Shown: piece by piece, positions 1 through 7,912 of the stretch
Layout of the letters: each line of letters opens with the position of its first letter
How positions within the stretch are numbered: position 1 is the first letter of the stretch
Assembly: GCA_030066475.1 (NCBI GenBank)
Contig: JASJBO010000204.1
Location: 1 to 10,362, forward strand
Direction: 5' to 3'
Length of the DNA stretch: 10,362 nucleotides
DNA from: Myxococcota bacterium
Lineage (GTDB): Bacteria; Myxococcota_A; UBA9160; PR03
Notes under the pieces: generated by a model
Databases searched by the model: none
What the model was told of the DNA's origin: nothing
What the model saw: the letters and a program-made list of their open reading frames with translations, nothing else
Program-made: the position numbers and the translations under genes

Positions 1-968
1 GCGGCCGGCCCAAGGGCGTGCGCCTCACGCGCGACAACTTCCTGTGGAGTGCGGTGGGCTCCGCCTTCCACCTGGGCGCGCTGCCCGACGACCGCTGGCT
101 CGCCTGCCTCCCGCTCTTCCACGTGGGCGGGCTCTCGATCCTGCTGCGCAGCGTGCTGGCCGGCAGCGCCGCGCTCGTGCACGAGCGCTTCGACGCGCGC
201 GCCGTCTCGGACGCGCTCGACCGCGAGCGCGTGACGCTCGTCTCGCTGACCGCGACCACGCTGCACCGGCTGCTCGACGCCCGCGGCGAGCGCCCTGCGC
301 CGCCCGCGCTGCGCTGCCTGCTGCTCGGCGGCGGGCCGTGTCCGCCGGCGCTGCTCGACCGGGCCGCGGCGCTCGGCTTCCCGGTGGCGCCGACCTACGG
401 GCTCACCGAGGCGGCCTCGCAGGTCGCCACGGCACCGCCCGGCGAGCGCGCGCTGGTGCCGCTGCTCGGGACCGCCGTGCGCGTGGTGGACGCGGCGGGC
501 CGCCCGCTCGGGCCGGACCGCGCCGGCGAGATCGAGGTACGCGGTCCCACGGTGACGCCGGGCTACGTCGCTCCCGGCGCCGGCTCGCCGCTGCGCGACG
601 GCTGGCTGCGCACCGGCGACGTGGGCGAGGTGGACGCGCGCGGCCGGCTGCGCGTGCACGATCGGCGCAGCGACCTGATCGTCTCGGGCGGCGAGAACGT
701 CTACCCCGCCGAGGTCGAGGCGGCGCTGCTCGACCATCCGGACCTGTCCGAGGCGGGGGTGGTGGGACGCCCGGACGCCGAGTTCGGCAGTCGTCCCGTC
801 GCCTGGCTGGTGGCGCGCGGGGGGGCGCAGCGCCCCGACGCCGAGGCGCTGCGCCGCTTCTGCCGCGAGCGCCTGGCCGGCTACAAGGTGCCCGTGGCGT
901 TCCACTGGGCCGAGGCCCTGCCCCGCAACGCCTCGGGCAAGCTGCTGCGCCGCGAGCTGCCGGACTGA
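1..968 (+). CDS. menE: MenE-like o-succinylbenzoate-CoA ligase, 5'-truncated by the window edge
   Basis: This is the C-terminal two-thirds of a class I adenylate-forming enzyme, open from the window edge; codons are in frame from base 3. The first residues, GRPKGVRLTRDN, are the end of the AMP-binding P-loop signature, so the true start lies upstream. Next come a LPLFHVGGLSILLRSVLAGS stretch like that of MenE proteins, the A5 motif TYGLTEAAS, the adenosine-ribose motif GWLRTGDVGE, the hinge region SDLIVSGGENVYPAEVE and the C-terminal PRNASGKLLRREL with the catalytic lysine at bases 939-941. Family members activate a carboxylate with ATP and then load CoA. MenE acts on o-succinylbenzoate in menaquinone synthesis, in the cytoplasm. 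No other men gene is visible, so a related acyl-CoA ligase remains possible. The superfamily is near certain; the MenE subtype is likely. Confidence 0.85.
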   Translation, partial: GRPKGVRLTRDNFLWSAVGSAFHLGALPDDRWLACLPLFHVGGLSILLRSVLAGSAALVHERFDARAVSDALDRERVTLVSLTATTLHRLLDARGERPAPPALRCLLLGGGPCPPALLDRAAALGFPVAPTYGLTEAASQVATAPPGERALVPLLGTAVRVVDAAGRPLGPDRAGEIEVRGPTVTPGYVAPGAGSPLRDGWLRTGDVGEVDARGRLRVHDRRSDLIVSGGENVYPAEVEAALLDHPDLSEAGVVGRPDAEFGSRPVAWLVARGGAQRPDAEALRRFCRERLAGYKVPVAFHWAEALPRNASGKLLRRELPD

Positions 969-969
969 G

Positions 970-984
970 GCGCGCGGGGCGCGC
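970..984 (+). terminator. Perfect GC hairpin just after the menE-like stop
   Basis: GCGCGC (970-975) and GCGCGC (979-984) form a 6-bp stem with a GGG triloop two bases after the TGA. No T-run follows, so a classical intrinsic terminator is doubtful. In such GC-rich DNA it could also be chance. Confidence 0.25.
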
Positions 985-991
985 TCCGGGG

Positions 992-997
992 TAGCAT
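992..997 (+). promoter_or_regulatory. Possible -10 element (TAGCAT) before the phoD-like gene
   Basis: TAGCAT matches TATAAT at four of six bases and is one of the few A/T-containing hexamers in a GC-rich 40-nt gap. It ends 11 nt before the ATG at 1009, so transcription from it would give a leader of only a few bases. No -35 match is visible and no clear Shine-Dalgarno precedes the ATG. Confidence 0.25.
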
Positions 998-1008
998 CGC
1001 CGCGCGCG

Positions 1009-2646
1009 ATGACGGGTCCGTGCGATCGGCGCCAGTTCCTGCGCGGCGCGGCGACCGCCGCCGCCTCGCTCGGCCTCGGTCTGCCCGGCTGTCGCGAGGG
1101 CCTGCCCGCCTTCGCGGAGCCCGGCGGCTGGAGCGCCGGCCGCGTCGCGCACCTGCTGCCCAGCGCGAGCGACGATCGCATCCTGCTCAAGCTGTCGCTG
1201 CGCGAGCCCGCCGAGGCGGCTCCGGTGCTCGAGGTCGGCGAGCGCGCGGCCACGGGCGAGCGCACCGACTCGGCGGGGCGCTTCTACGCGTTCGACGCGC
1301 GCGGCCTCGAGCCCGGGACGCGCTACGAGCTGCGCCTGCGCGGCGCCGACGGCGCGGCGCTCTGCGACCCCTGGACGCTGCGCACGCTGCCCCACCCCGA
1401 CGCCGAGCCCGAGCGCCTGCGGCTGCTCTGCTACACGTGCGCCGGCGGGCCCGAGCTGACCATGCCGGTCACCGGGACGCGCGCCTTCCTGCCGATCGCC
1501 TGGCGCCGCCGCCTGCTCGCCCGCGCGCTCTCGTTCGAGCCCGACCTCGCCATCGCCAACGGCGACCACGTCTACTGGGACCAGCGCGGTCGCGCCGGCC
1601 GCTGGTTCGGCGGACCGCTGGGCTGGTGGCTGGCCGGACGCTTCGACCGCGAGCAGCCGGTGCTCGGTACCGCGAACGAGGCGGTGCTCGAGCGCGCCGT
1701 CGACCCGCAGATCGCGGAGCTCTACGGCACGCTGCTGCGCTCGGTCCCGGTCGTGTTCCTGCGCGACGACCACGACTACACCGAGAACGACGAGGCCAGC
1801 GAGGCGCTGCGCACCTTCCCGGCGGATGCGTTCATGCGCAGCGCCGCCGCCGCGACCCAGCACCTCTACTACCCCGAGCTGCTCGCCGATACGACGCTGC
1901 CCGCCGCGCACCGCGGCGCGAACGACCGGGCCGCGAGCTACGGCCGAGTGCGCTACGGCCGGCTGTTCGAGGCGCTGCTCTACGACTGCCGCGGTGGGCT
2001 GGCGAACGCGGCCGACCCCGGGCACGGGGGGGCGGGCTCCTGGTTCGTGCCGCCCGAGATCGAGCGCTGGCTGCTGGGGCGCACCGCGCGCAGCGCCGCC
2101 CGCCACCTGGTGCACATGCCGTCGACGCCCGTCCTGTGGAGCGCCGGCAAGTGGGGCGAGTGGTATCCCGACGCGAAGGACGCCGACGGCGTGCTCACGG
2201 CAGAGGCCGGGAAGCCCTTCTGGCCGCGCGGCTGGAAGGACCAGCACGACCGCCTGCTGGCCGCCGTCGCCGCCCGCTCCGACCGCATTCCGCTGTTCGT
2301 GAGCGGCGACCTGCACGCGACCGGGCTCGGCGCCATCACCGCCAACGAGGGCGCGGCGGTCGGCCCGCGCCCGGTGGTGAGCCTGCTGTGCGGGACGCTG
2401 GGCACGAGCGATCGCGGCTGGCCCTCGGCGTTCCGCGGCCAGCGGCCGCTGCCCTCGGGCACGCTGTCCGTCGAGGAGTGGATCGAGCCGCTCGAGGAGA
2501 ACGGCTTCTCGATCCTCGACATCACGCCCGACGCCATCGCGATCTCGCTGTTCCGCTGGACCCCAGCCCAGGGCCCCGAGGCGATCGACACCCTCGAGCC
2601 CTTCGCCGTCCACACCCTGGCGAGATCGAGATCGGAGATCGGCTAG
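1009..2646 (+). CDS. PhoD-like alkaline phosphatase/phosphodiesterase, Tat-exported
   Basis: A 545-residue metallophosphoesterase of the PhoD family, which cleaves phosphomono- or diesters outside the cytoplasm. The N-terminus carries a twin-arginine signal (RRQFLRG, R7-R8), a hydrophobic stretch, then LPGC with Cys28, which could be a non-ideal lipobox. Residues about 35-130 look like the N-terminal beta-sandwich (fibronectin-like) domain of the family. Metal-site candidates follow: Cys144 in LLCYTCAGG (the family's iron-ligand cysteine region), NGDHVYWD (D186, H187), LRDDHDYTEND (D253-D256) and SGDLHATG (D434, H436). Length is normal for the family. The ATG at 1009 gives the Tat motif its usual position seven residues in. 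It lies 40 nt after the menE-like gene and may be read with it or from its own weak promoter. The natural substrate cannot be told from sequence. Confidence 0.85.
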   Translation: MTGPCDRRQFLRGAATAAASLGLGLPGCREGLPAFAEPGGWSAGRVAHLLPSASDDRILLKLSLREPAEAAPVLEVGERAATGERTDSAGRFYAFDARGLEPGTRYELRLRGADGAALCDPWTLRTLPHPDAEPERLRLLCYTCAGGPELTMPVTGTRAFLPIAWRRRLLARALSFEPDLAIANGDHVYWDQRGRAGRWFGGPLGWWLAGRFDREQPVLGTANEAVLERAVDPQIAELYGTLLRSVPVVFLRDDHDYTENDEASEALRTFPADAFMRSAAAATQHLYYPELLADTTLPAAHRGANDRAASYGRVRYGRLFEALLYDCRGGLANAADPGHGGAGSWFVPPEIERWLLGRTARSAARHLVHMPSTPVLWSAGKWGEWYPDAKDADGVLTAEAGKPFWPRGWKDQHDRLLAAVAARSDRIPLFVSGDLHATGLGAITANEGAAVGPRPVVSLLCGTLGTSDRGWPSAFRGQRPLPSGTLSVEEWIEPLEENGFSILDITPDAIAISLFRWTPAQGPEAIDTLEPFAVHTLARSRSEIG

Positions 2647-2665
2647 CCTCGGCCGGGCCTGGGCT
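2645..2665 (+). terminator. Imperfect palindrome spanning the phoD-like stop codon
   Basis: AGCC-TC-GGCC-G-GGCC-TG-GGCT is a 21-base palindrome centred on G2655, with 8 of 10 pairs matching across the arms. It begins in the TAG stop. There is no T-run after it, so if it ends transcription it is not a textbook intrinsic terminator. Confidence 0.25.
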
Positions 2666-2726
2666 GGCATGCAGTTCGCACACGGAGGAAAAGTCGGCCG
2701 CAAGACACGCCCCGGGCGTTCCCTGC

Positions 2727-2758
2727 TGCCTCACTGAGACGGAATGCCTCAGACGGGA
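2727..2758 (+). repeat. Short tandem repeat before the efflux operon
   Basis: TGCCTCA...GACGG occurs twice in a row: 2727-2742, with CTGA inserted in the middle, and 2745-2756 without it. The second copy runs into the Shine-Dalgarno of the adaptor gene. CTGAG (2734-2738) and CTCAG (2748-2752) can also pair as a small hairpin. It could be a regulator or translation-control site, or a small duplication; the sequence does not decide. Confidence 0.35.
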
Positions 2759-2761
2759 GGA
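2755..2761 (+). promoter_or_regulatory. Shine-Dalgarno GGGAGGA that favours a TTG start
   Basis: GGGAGGA ends 6 nt before TTG at 2768, an ideal spacing. The in-frame ATG at 2744 lies upstream of this site and has no comparable one of its own. The surrounding GACGGGAGGAC is repeated exactly before the methyltransferase gene (6992-7002). Confidence 0.7.
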
Positions 2762-2767
2762 CCCCCC

Positions 2768-3883
2768 TTGCCCCGCTTCCCGACCGTCGCACTCCTTGCC
2801 GCCGCCCTGCTGCTGCTGGGCGCCTGTGAAGGTGAGCGCGAGCCGCGCCGCACCCAGACTCTTCCCGTCTCCGATCCGGCGGTCGAGGTCGAGACGGTGC
2901 CGGCCCGGGTCGGGTCGATCGCCCAGCGTATCGCCGCGCCGGGCAGCCTGGTGGCGCGGCGCGAGAGCCGGATCGGGGCCCAGGTCCACGGCCTCATCGA
3001 GCGCGTGTTCGTGACCGAGGGGGACCGCGTCGAGGCGGGCGACCCGCTCTTCCAGATCGATCCCGTCCCCTTCGAGGCGGCGCTGCGCAGCGCCGAGGCC
3101 GGGCGCGACGTGGCGCGCGCCGAGCGCCAGCAGATCGAGGCCGACCTGGCGCGCGCGCGCAAGCTCCAGAAGCGCAAGGTGGTCACCGAGCAGGAAATCG
3201 ACCGGCTCGCCACGTCGCTGGCCGTGGCGAAGGCGAAGGAGCGCCAGGCCGACGAGGCGATCGCGATCACCAAGGAGGACCTGGAGCGGACGCTGGTCGA
3301 GGCGCCCTACGCCGGCTCGATCGCGCGCCGGCTGGCCGACGAGGGCACCACGGCGCTGGTGCGTCCGCAGACGATCGTGCTGGTGCTCCAGGAGACCGCC
3401 GAGCTCGAGGCCGAGGCGGCGATCCCCGAGAGCCAGCTCCAGGCGGTCGCGATCGGAGACCGCGGGCGGGTGTTCGTCGAAGGACTGCCCGAGCCGATCG
3501 AGGCGACCGTCAGCGCGGTGGGCGACACCATCGATCCCGCCACCCGGACCTACTTCGTCAAGATGCGCGTGCCGAACCCCGACCGCGCGCTCAAGGCCGG
3601 TGTGTTCGCGCAGGTCGAGATCCTGCCCCGCGAGCGGCGCGACGCCCTGCTGGTGCCGCGCGAGGCGATCCGCACCGAGGACGGGCGCGCGCGCGTCATC
3701 ACCGTGCGCGACGAGCACGCCGTCGCCGTGCCGGTGCAGGTGGGGGTGGTGTCGGAGGACGAGGCGGAGCTGCTGAGCGGCATCGAGTCGGGCACGCCCG
3801 TGATCGTCGGCGAGGCGGCCCGCACCATCGCGCCCGGCATGCGCGTGCGGGTGGTGAACGGCTCGCGCGGGCCCGCCTCGTGA
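2768..3883 (+). CDS. RND efflux periplasmic adaptor lipoprotein (HlyD/AcrA family)
   Basis: This is the membrane-fusion protein that bridges an RND pump to an outer-membrane channel. I choose the TTG start at 2768 because of the GGGAGGA six bases upstream; ATG 2744 would add eight residues. From TTG the protein has 371 residues and opens with a short signal peptide ending in the lipobox LGAC (Cys20), so it should be a lipid-anchored periplasmic protein. Then follow a first lipoyl half (GAQVHGLIERVFVTEGDRVE), an alpha-helical hairpin rich in Ala, Glu, Arg and Lys, the second lipoyl half (VEAPYAGSIARRLADEGTT), a beta-barrel domain (IPESQLQAVAIGDRGRVFVE; DPATRTYFVKMRV) and a membrane-proximal domain starting near LLVPREAI. 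No His-rich metal-binding tail is seen. Its stop overlaps the transporter start, so the two are translated together. Confidence 0.92.
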   Translation: MPRFPTVALLAAALLLLGACEGEREPRRTQTLPVSDPAVEVETVPARVGSIAQRIAAPGSLVARRESRIGAQVHGLIERVFVTEGDRVEAGDPLFQIDPVPFEAALRSAEAGRDVARAERQQIEADLARARKLQKRKVVTEQEIDRLATSLAVAKAKERQADEAIAITKEDLERTLVEAPYAGSIARRLADEGTTALVRPQTIVLVLQETAELEAEAAIPESQLQAVAIGDRGRVFVEGLPEPIEATVSAVGDTIDPATRTYFVKMRVPNPDRALKAGVFAQVEILPRERRDALLVPREAIRTEDGRARVITVRDEHAVAVPVQVGVVSEDEAELLSGIESGTPVIVGEAARTIAPGMRVRVVNGSRGPAS

Positions 3884-6800
3884 GGCTGCCCGACGCATCG
3901 ATCCAGCGTCCGGTGTTCGCCGTGATGCTGATCGGCGCGCTCGTCGTGATCGGCATCGTGTCGATTCCGCGCCTCGGCCTCGACCTGTATCCGCGCGTCG
4001 AGTTCCCGGTCGTGACGGTGCGGACCATCCTCGAGGGCGCGGCGCCCGAGACGGTGGAGCGCGAGGTCTCGCAAGTCCTCGAGGAGTCGATCAATACGAT
4101 CGAGGGCATCCGCCGGCTGCGCAGCGCCTCGAGCGACTCGCTGTCCCTCGTCTGGGTCGAGTTCGAGCTCGAGTACGACATCCAGGAGAAGGGCCAGGAG
4201 GTCCGCGAGAAGGTCGCGGCGGTGCGGGGCGACCTGCCGCGCGACATCGAGCCACCCGTGGTGGACCGCGTCGACCCCGACGCCGGGGCGATCCTCGCGA
4301 TCATGGTCGCGGGGCCCGACTCGATCCTGCAGCTCAGCGAGTTCGCCGACAAGCGCCTGAAGCCGCGCCTCGAGCGCGTGCCGGGGGTCGGCAGCGTGTC
4401 GCTGGTGGGCGCGCGCCCGCGCGAGATCCGCGTCTGGATCGACCCGCTGCGGCTCGGCGGCTACGGGCTCGCGGTGGACGACGTGCTCGCCGCCCTGCGC
4501 CGCGAGCACGTGGAGCTGCCGGGCGGGCGCATCGAGACCGCGCAGCGCGAGTGGGCGGTCAAGACCCAGGGCAAGCTGGTCGACGCCGACGAGTTCGGCG
4601 CCGTGGTGGTGGCGCAGCGCGGCGGCCGCGTGATCCACCTGCGCGACGTGGCCACCGTCGAGGACGGCATGGCCGAGGAGCGCACCGTCTCGCGGCTGAA
4701 CGGCCGGCGCGGCGTGTCGCTGCTGATCCGGCGCCAGTCGGGCGAGAACACCGTGGCGGTGGCGCAGGCCGTGAAGGCCGAAGTCGACCGCATGCGCGCC
4801 GACCTGCCGGCGGGCTACGAGATGATCGAGGCGCTCGACACCTCGCGCTTCATCGTGAGCGCGATCCGCGACGTGGCGATCGACCTGGCCTGGGGCGCGC
4901 TGCTCGCCTCGGCCGTGGTGCTGCTGTTCCTGCGCAACGTGCGCTCGACCGGGATCGCGGCGGTGGCGATCCCCTCGTCGCTGGTGGCGAGCTTCGGCTT
5001 CTTCTACTTCTTCGGCTTCACCCTCAACACCATGACCCTGATGGCGCTGTCGCTCTCGATCGGCATGCTGATCGACGACGCGATCGTGGTGCTCGAGAAC
5101 GTCTACCGGCACATGGAGGGCGGCACGCCGGCCAAGGAGGCGGCCTCGAAGGGCACCGACGAGATCGGCCTGGCCGTGATGGCCACCACCTTCGCGATCT
5201 GCGCCGTGTTCATCCCGATCGCGTTCCTCTCCGGCGTGGTCGGGCGCTTCTTCCGCGAGTTCGGGCTGGTCGCGACCTGCGCGATCCTGACCTCGCTGCT
5301 GGTGGCCTTCACGATCACCCCGATGCTGTGCTCGCGCTGGCTGCGCGTCCGCACCCACCAGGGCCGCGCCTGGCACTGGCTCGAGGGCGGCTACCAGCGC
5401 CTCGAGGCGCACTACCGGCGCGTGCTGGCTTTCGGCCTGCGGCACCGGGCCGCGGTGGTGGGCCTGGCGGCGGCCGCCGTGGTCGGGGGCATCGGTCTGG
5501 CCCGCACCGTGCCCGTCGACTTCCTCGCCATCGAGGACCGCAGCGAGTTCAACGTGTGGCTGAAGCTGCCGCTGGGCAGCTCGGTCAACCAGACGCTCGG
5601 CGTCACCACCCGCGTGGAGCAGGAGCTGCGCGCCGATCCCAACGTCACGAACGTGTTCTCGACGATCGGCTCGGGCGTCAAGAAGCGCGTCAACGAGGCG
5701 CTCGTCTACGTCCAGCTCGTCCACAAGGGCGACCGCCGCGACGGTCAGGTGGACGTGATGAACCGCATCCGGGAGCGCATCGGCCAGATGGACCTGCCGC
5801 TGCAGGACTACGCCGTCGAGGAGGTGTCCTGGATCAACGTGCCGGGCGCGCGCAGCGCGCAGATCATGTACGCGATCCGCGGCCCCGACATCGACCGCCT
5901 CCAGCTCTACGTGCAGCAGCTCACCGAGCGCATGCGCGCCGCCGGCGGCTACGCCGATCTCTACACCTCGTACGAGACCGGCAAGCCCGAGGTGGCGCTC
6001 GAGATCACCCGCGCGCGCGCGGCCGACCTGGGCGTGCCGGCGCTCCAGATCGGGCGCACCATCTCGGCGCTGTTCGCCGGCATCAAGGTCACCAGCTTCG
6101 AGGAGGCCGGCGAGCGCTACGACGTGCGCGTGCAGCTGCGCCCCGAGTACCGCGACGACCTCGCCAAGCTCGACCTGGTGCGGGTGCGCGCCGCGAGCGG
6201 TCAGCTCGTGCCGATCCGCAACCTGGTGGTGCCGCGCGTCGGCACCGGGCCGGTGCAGATCGACCGCGACAACCGCACGCGCGCGATCACCCTGTACGGC
6301 AACCTCGACGGCATCGCCGCCGGCACCGCCGACCTGGAGGTGACCCGCTTCGCCCGCGAGCTCGGCATCGGCGGCGAGTACGAGTTCGAGCCGGTGGGCC
6401 CCTCCAAGCGCCTGCGCGAGACGGCGTCCGCGATCGGCTTCGCCTTCCTGCTGGCGCTGATCGCGATCTACATGATCCTGGCGTCGCAGTTCAACTCGTT
6501 CGTGCACCCGTTCACGATCATGCTCTCGGCGCCGCTCTCGTTCATCGGGGCGTTCGCCGCGCTGGCCGTGCTGGGCATGCGGATCGACCTGATGGGGCAG
6601 ATCGCCTTCCTGATGCTGATGGGCATCGTGATGAAGAACGGCATCCTGCTGGTGGACTACACCAACACGCTGCGGCGGCGCGGGCGCTCGCTGCGCGACG
6701 CCGTCCTCGAGGCCGGGCCGGTGCGGATGCGGCCGGTGCTGATGACGGCCACCTCGACGATCTTCGGGATGCTGCCCGTGGCGCTCGGACAGGGCGACGG

Positions 6801-6993
6801 GTCCGAGTGGCGCAACCCGATGGGCGTGATCGCGATCGGCGGCCTGGCGGCTTCGACCCTCCTGACGCTGCTGGTGGTGCCGGTGGTCTACACCCTGGTC
6901 GACGACGCGCAGACCTGGATCCAGCGCGGAGCGCGGCGGCTGCGCGGTCGCGGGCCGCGCCCCGCGAAGAGCGCGCCGCGCGAGGCGGCGTGA
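3880..6993 (+). CDS. RND multidrug-type efflux transporter (AcrB/MdtB-like, HAE-1)
   Basis: A full-length 1037-residue inner-membrane, proton-driven RND transporter. TM1 is near residues 11-31, followed by the first large periplasmic loop ([14 protein letters not shown] onward). The TM2-TM6 block begins around residue 325, the second periplasmic loop covers about 550-850, and TM8-TM12 follow. TM4 carries [14 protein letters not shown] with the paired Asp399 and Asp400, and TM10 carries Lys919 ([11 protein letters not shown]), matching the AcrB proton-relay residues Asp407, Asp408 and Lys940. The double Asp is typical of HAE-1 pumps for organic and amphiphilic compounds rather than CzcA-type metal pumps. 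The GTG start at 3880 overlaps the adaptor stop as GTGA, with no strong ribosome site of its own, so translational coupling is likely. No outer-membrane factor gene is adjacent; a TolC-like protein must come from elsewhere. Confidence 0.95.
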   Translation: MRLPDASIQRPVFAVMLIGALVVIGIVSIPRLGLDLYPRVEFPVVTVRTILEGAAPETVEREVSQVLEESINTIEGIRRLRSASSDSLSLVWVEFELEYDIQEKGQEVREKVAAVRGDLPRDIEPPVVDRVDPDAGAILAIMVAGPDSILQLSEFADKRLKPRLERVPGVGSVSLVGARPREIRVWIDPLRLGGYGLAVDDVLAALRREHVELPGGRIETAQREWAVKTQGKLVDADEFGAVVVAQRGGRVIHLRDVATVEDGMAEERTVSRLNGRRGVSLLIRRQSGENTVAVAQAVKAEVDRMRADLPAGYEMIEALDTSRFIVSAIRDVAIDLAWGALLASAVVLLFLRNVRSTGIAAVAIPSSLVASFGFFYFFGFTLNTMTLMALSLSIGMLIDDAIVVLENVYRHMEGGTPAKEAASKGTDEIGLAVMATTFAICAVFIPIAFLSGVVGRFFREFGLVATCAILTSLLVAFTITPMLCSRWLRVRTHQGRAWHWLEGGYQRLEAHYRRVLAFGLRHRAAVVGLAAAAVVGGIGLARTVPVDFLAIEDRSEFNVWLKLPLGSSVNQTLGVTTRVEQELRADPNVTNVFSTIGSGVKKRVNEALVYVQLVHKGDRRDGQVDVMNRIRERIGQMDLPLQDYAVEEVSWINVPGARSAQIMYAIRGPDIDRLQLYVQQLTERMRAAGGYADLYTSYETGKPEVALEITRARAADLGVPALQIGRTISALFAGIKVTSFEEAGERYDVRVQLRPEYRDDLAKLDLVRVRAASGQLVPIRNLVVPRVGTGPVQIDRDNRTRAITLYGNLDGIAAGTADLEVTRFARELGIGGEYEFEPVGPSKRLRETASAIGFAFLLALIAIYMILASQFNSFVHPFTIMLSAPLSFIGAFAALAVLGMRIDLMGQIAFLMLMGIVMKNGILLVDYTNTLRRRGRSLRDAVLEAGPVRMRPVLMTATSTIFGMLPVALGQGDGSEWRNPMGVIAIGGLAASTLLTLLVVPVVYTLVDDAQTWIQRGARRLRGRGPRPAKSAPREAA

Positions 6994-6994
6994 C

Positions 6995-7001
6995 GGGAGG
7001 A
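6995..7001 (+). promoter_or_regulatory. Shine-Dalgarno GGGAGGA for the methyltransferase
   Basis: GGGAGGA lies 5 nt before ATG 7007 and directly after the transporter stop at 6991-6993. With its flanks (GACGGGAGGAC) it copies the site before the adaptor gene, so both ends of the operon probably start with similar strength. Confidence 0.75.
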
Positions 7002-7006
7002 CACCG

Positions 7007-7816
7007 ATGAGCCGAAGACCCGACGACGGCGACGCGCTGCGCGAGGCGGTGCGCGACGGCTACACGAAGATCGCCGAGGCGCAGGGGGCCGACGCCGAGC
7101 GCGCGGCCGAGCACGCGGCGCGGATCGGCTACAGCGAGGACGACCTGGCGGCGGTGCCCGACGGCGCCAACCTGGGCGTGGGCTGCGGCAACCCGACCGC
7201 GATCGACACGCTGCGCCCCGGCGAGACGGTGGTGGACCTGGGGTCTGGCGCCGGCATGGACGCCTTCCTGGCCGCGCGCCAGGTCGGGCCCACGGGTCAC
7301 GTGATCGGCGTGGACATGACCGACGCGATGCTCGAGAAGGCGCGCGAGAACGCGCGCGCGCAGGGCATCGAGAACGTCGAGTTCCGCAAGGGACAGATCG
7401 AGAGCCTGCCGATCGAGGACGCGAGCGTCGACGCGATCATCTCGAACTGCGTGATCAACCTCTCGCCCGAGAAGGCGCGCGTGTACGCCGAGGCGCACCG
7501 GGTGCTCAAGCCCGGCGGTCGCATCATGGTGTCGGACATCGTGCTCGAGCGGGAGCTGCCGCGCGTGGTGCTCGACAGCATCGACGCCTACATCGGCTGC
7601 GTGGGCGGCGCGAGCCTGCGCCCGGAGTACCTCGAGACGATCGCGAAGGCGGGCTTCCGCGAGGTGCGCATCACGGGCGAGGCGAGCTTCGGCGAAGCGT
7701 TCGACCTCGACGCGCCGCCGGTTCGCGAGGCGATGGAACGGCTGGGCATCTCGGAGGCCGAGGCGCGCCGCTACGCCGAAGCCGTCACCAGCCTGCACGT
7801 GTTCGCGCGCAAGTAG
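7007..7816 (+). CDS. arsM: ArsM-like arsenite S-adenosylmethionine methyltransferase
   Basis: A 269-residue class I SAM methyltransferase. Motif I is [16 protein letters not shown] (residues 75-90), motif II ends in the acidic VIGVDMT (Asp103), and [26 protein letters not shown] and the GCVGGA segment are the typical ArsM blocks. Cys60 (GVGCGNP), Cys148 (SNCVIN) and Cys198 (YIGCVGG) fit the arsenic-binding cysteines of ArsM; the 50-residue gap between the last two equals that of Cys174 and Cys224 in the Cyanidioschyzon enzyme. A fourth, more N-terminal cysteine (Cys44 there) is absent. The family turns As(III) into methylated arsenicals in the cytoplasm. The gene starts 13 nt after the RND transporter and is surely co-transcribed. 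No ArsR or other ars gene is in view, so a different thiophilic substrate is possible. Confidence 0.88.
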   Translation: MSRRPDDGDALREAVRDGYTKIAEAQGADAERAAEHAARIGYSEDDLAAVPDGANLGVGCGNPTAIDTLRPGETVVDLGSGAGMDAFLAARQVGPTGHVIGVDMTDAMLEKARENARAQGIENVEFRKGQIESLPIEDASVDAIISNCVINLSPEKARVYAEAHRVLKPGGRIMVSDIVLERELPRVVLDSIDAYIGCVGGASLRPEYLETIAKAGFREVRITGEASFGEAFDLDAPPVREAMERLGISEAEARRYAEAVTSLHVFARK

Positions 7817-7817
7817 G

Positions 7818-7842
7818 CGCCGCCCCGGCGGAATCGTCTTGT
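7818..7842 (+). terminator. Compact intrinsic-terminator candidate after arsM
   Basis: CGCCG (7818-7822) and CGGCG (7826-7830) form a perfect 5-bp stem with a CCC triloop, beginning two bases after the TAG. The next bases, GAATCGTCTTGT, are unusually T-rich for this DNA. It is the best terminator candidate in the window and would close the efflux-arsM operon, but the stem is short. Confidence 0.4.
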
Positions 7843-7846
7843 GTCG

Positions 7847-7855
7847 GGTGTCACC
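7847..7855 (+). promoter_or_regulatory. Small palindrome GGTGTCACC upstream of the mini-gene
   Basis: GGTG-T-CACC is a perfect 9-base palindrome in the 96-nt gap between arsM and the small gene. A TATCCT hexamer (7877-7882) that could be a -10 element lies about 20 nt downstream. An operator is possible, but a 9-base palindrome can occur by chance. Confidence 0.2.
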
Positions 7856-7912
7856 GCCCGGCGTCGCGTTGGGCCGTATCCTCGAGGCCGATCGCTCGAG
7901 GGAGGGTCGGCC

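Noticed and set aside
2684..2689. A strong Shine-Dalgarno-like GGAGGA in the gap after the phoD-like gene
   Set aside because: No ATG, GTG or TTG opens a meaningful frame within range, so it is noted only as a sequence match.
403..2703. A 766-codon minus-strand open frame across the MenE- and PhoD-like genes
   Set aside because: It spans two genes with clear family motifs on the other strand, has Arg/Gly/Ala-rich content and no recognisable domain.
2669..2737. A 22-codon leader-peptide-like ORF upstream of the adaptor gene
   Set aside because: It has no good ribosome site, no run of one regulatory amino acid, and no clear attenuator structure after it.
3550..6507. A 985-codon open frame on the minus strand opposite the RND transporter
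   Set aside because: Its translation is His-, Arg-, Asp- and Ala-rich low-complexity sequence with no domain. The + strand frame has full RND motifs. High GC removes stops from antisense frames.
3880..6993. The RND transporter as a heavy-metal (CzcA-type) exporter, given the arsM neighbour
   Set aside because: TM4 has the double-Asp [14 protein letters not shown] pattern of HAE-1 pumps, and the adaptor lacks His-rich metal sites.
4551..7010. An 819-codon second + frame inside the transporter gene
   Set aside because: The translation is Arg/Gly/Ala-rich without motifs, and it is fully nested in the RND gene.
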